DNA of 6,228 nt from Cyanobacteriota bacterium (lineage in GTDB: Bacteria; Cyanobacteriota; Cyanobacteriia; SKYG9): positions 1 to 6,228 of the forward strand of contig JANWZG010000233.1 in the NCBI GenBank assembly GCA_025054735.1. Direction: 5' to 3'. This document shows positions 5,839-6,228 of this stretch, piece by piece. The notes under the pieces are model-generated. The model worked only from the letters and a program-made list of their open reading frames with translations, was not told the origin of the DNA and ran no database searches. Position 1 is the stretch's first letter. The number at the start of each line of letters is the position of its first letter. A program made the position numbers and the translations under genes.

Positions 5839-6228
5839 TTATATCGTTTTGGCAGAAGAGGGGGTGGAAGGACGAGGACAGACCTTCTCGGAGGTATCTG
5901 ACTTAGAAATGTCTGAACTAGTGAGCTGGTGCAAAAATTCACGAATTGTCTGGAAGTAAGCTTCACCAGCGGTTTTAGCGTTGTTATTGTGCTCGCCGTT
6001 AGGCACCAGCCATAGGCGCTTTGGCTCTGGAGCGGCGGCAAATAACTGTTCACTCATGGTAAAGGGTACGTCACGATCGGCAGTGCCATGGATGAACAGC
6101 ACAGGCATGTTGAGGGAAGATACTTTATTGATCGAAGCAAAGCGTTGATGAAGGAGCAACCTGATCGGCAAGAACCTAAACAGGGGTTGATAGGCTGCCA
6201 TTGCTTGGATAGAGGTGAAACTGCTCTC
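5839..6228 (-). CDS. alpha/beta hydrolase, C-terminal part, cut by window edge
   Basis: The 129 C-terminal residues of a minus-strand gene whose start lies beyond the window. The frame is open to the last base and begins ESSFTSIQAM. VLFIHGTADRDVPF carries the acid Asp (visible residue 51, in HGTAD) and NGEHNNN carries the catalytic His (visible residue 80), the last two members of the Ser-Asp-His triad; the nucleophile Ser must lie upstream, outside the window. The strand-helix pattern and the EQLFAAAPEPKRLWLVPNGEHNN segment resemble the ABHD13/ABHD17-like hydrolases common in cyanobacteria. The exact substrate cannot be told. The last ~28 residues are rich in Ser, Thr, Pro and Lys and look like a disordered tail. 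The gene is convergent with cydB and unlikely to share its operon. Confidence 0.9.
   Translation of the reverse strand, partial: ESSFTSIQAMAAYQPLFRFLPIRLLLHQRFASINKVSSLNMPVLFIHGTADRDVPFTMSEQLFAAAPEPKRLWLVPNGEHNNNAKTAGEAYFQTIREFLHQLTSSDISKSDTSEKVCPRPSTPSSAKTI

Noticed and set aside
5817..6053. 78-codon minus-strand ORF overlapping the hydrolase
   Set aside because: It is another frame of the hydrolase C-terminus, whose catalytic motifs support the other frame.

Overview
The window most likely comes from a cyanobacterium. The hexamer CGATCG, core of the cyanobacterial HIP1 element, occurs 13 times on my count, where one or two would be expected by chance, and there is one exact GCGATCGC at 3549-3556. 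Protein features agree: a CydAB quinol oxidase of the cyanide-insensitive type and CRISPR adaptation genes of a rarer fused form.

Left part (1-2610): the end of a CRISPR array (36-bp repeats, four complete spacers, running off the left edge), a 249-bp leader-like region, cas2, and a gene encoding a Cas4-Cas1 fusion. The two cas genes lie on the minus strand and read toward the array as an operon with a 10-bp gap. Cas4-Cas1 fusions are known mainly from subtypes I-G and V-B. No effector gene (Cas12b, or Cascade genes) is present here. If one is linked it must lie beyond the array, left of base 1. The repeat ends in GCAC when read in the cas direction and can fold into a 5-bp stem in that direction only. 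The leader holds an imperfect anti-repeat that could belong to a tracrRNA. Together these lean toward a V-B-like system, but this is inference. Upstream of cas4-cas1, TAACG occurs four times at exact 10-bp intervals, which looks like a helically phased operator.

Middle (2611-3023): a divergent intergenic region of about 400 bp. It holds one possible 29-codon ORF and two overlapping inverted repeats before cydA.

Right part (3024-5514): cydA and cydB, an operon for the two core subunits of a cytochrome bd-type quinol oxidase with a short Q-loop. It would transfer electrons from the quinol pool to O2 in the membrane. It has no obvious functional tie to the CRISPR genes and is probably just the host chromosomal neighbour.

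End (5515-6228): a convergent intergenic region with an 11-bp tandem duplication across the cydB stop and a GC-rich hairpin resembling dispersed cyanobacterial repeats. It is followed by the C-terminal half of a minus-strand alpha/beta hydrolase cut by the window edge.
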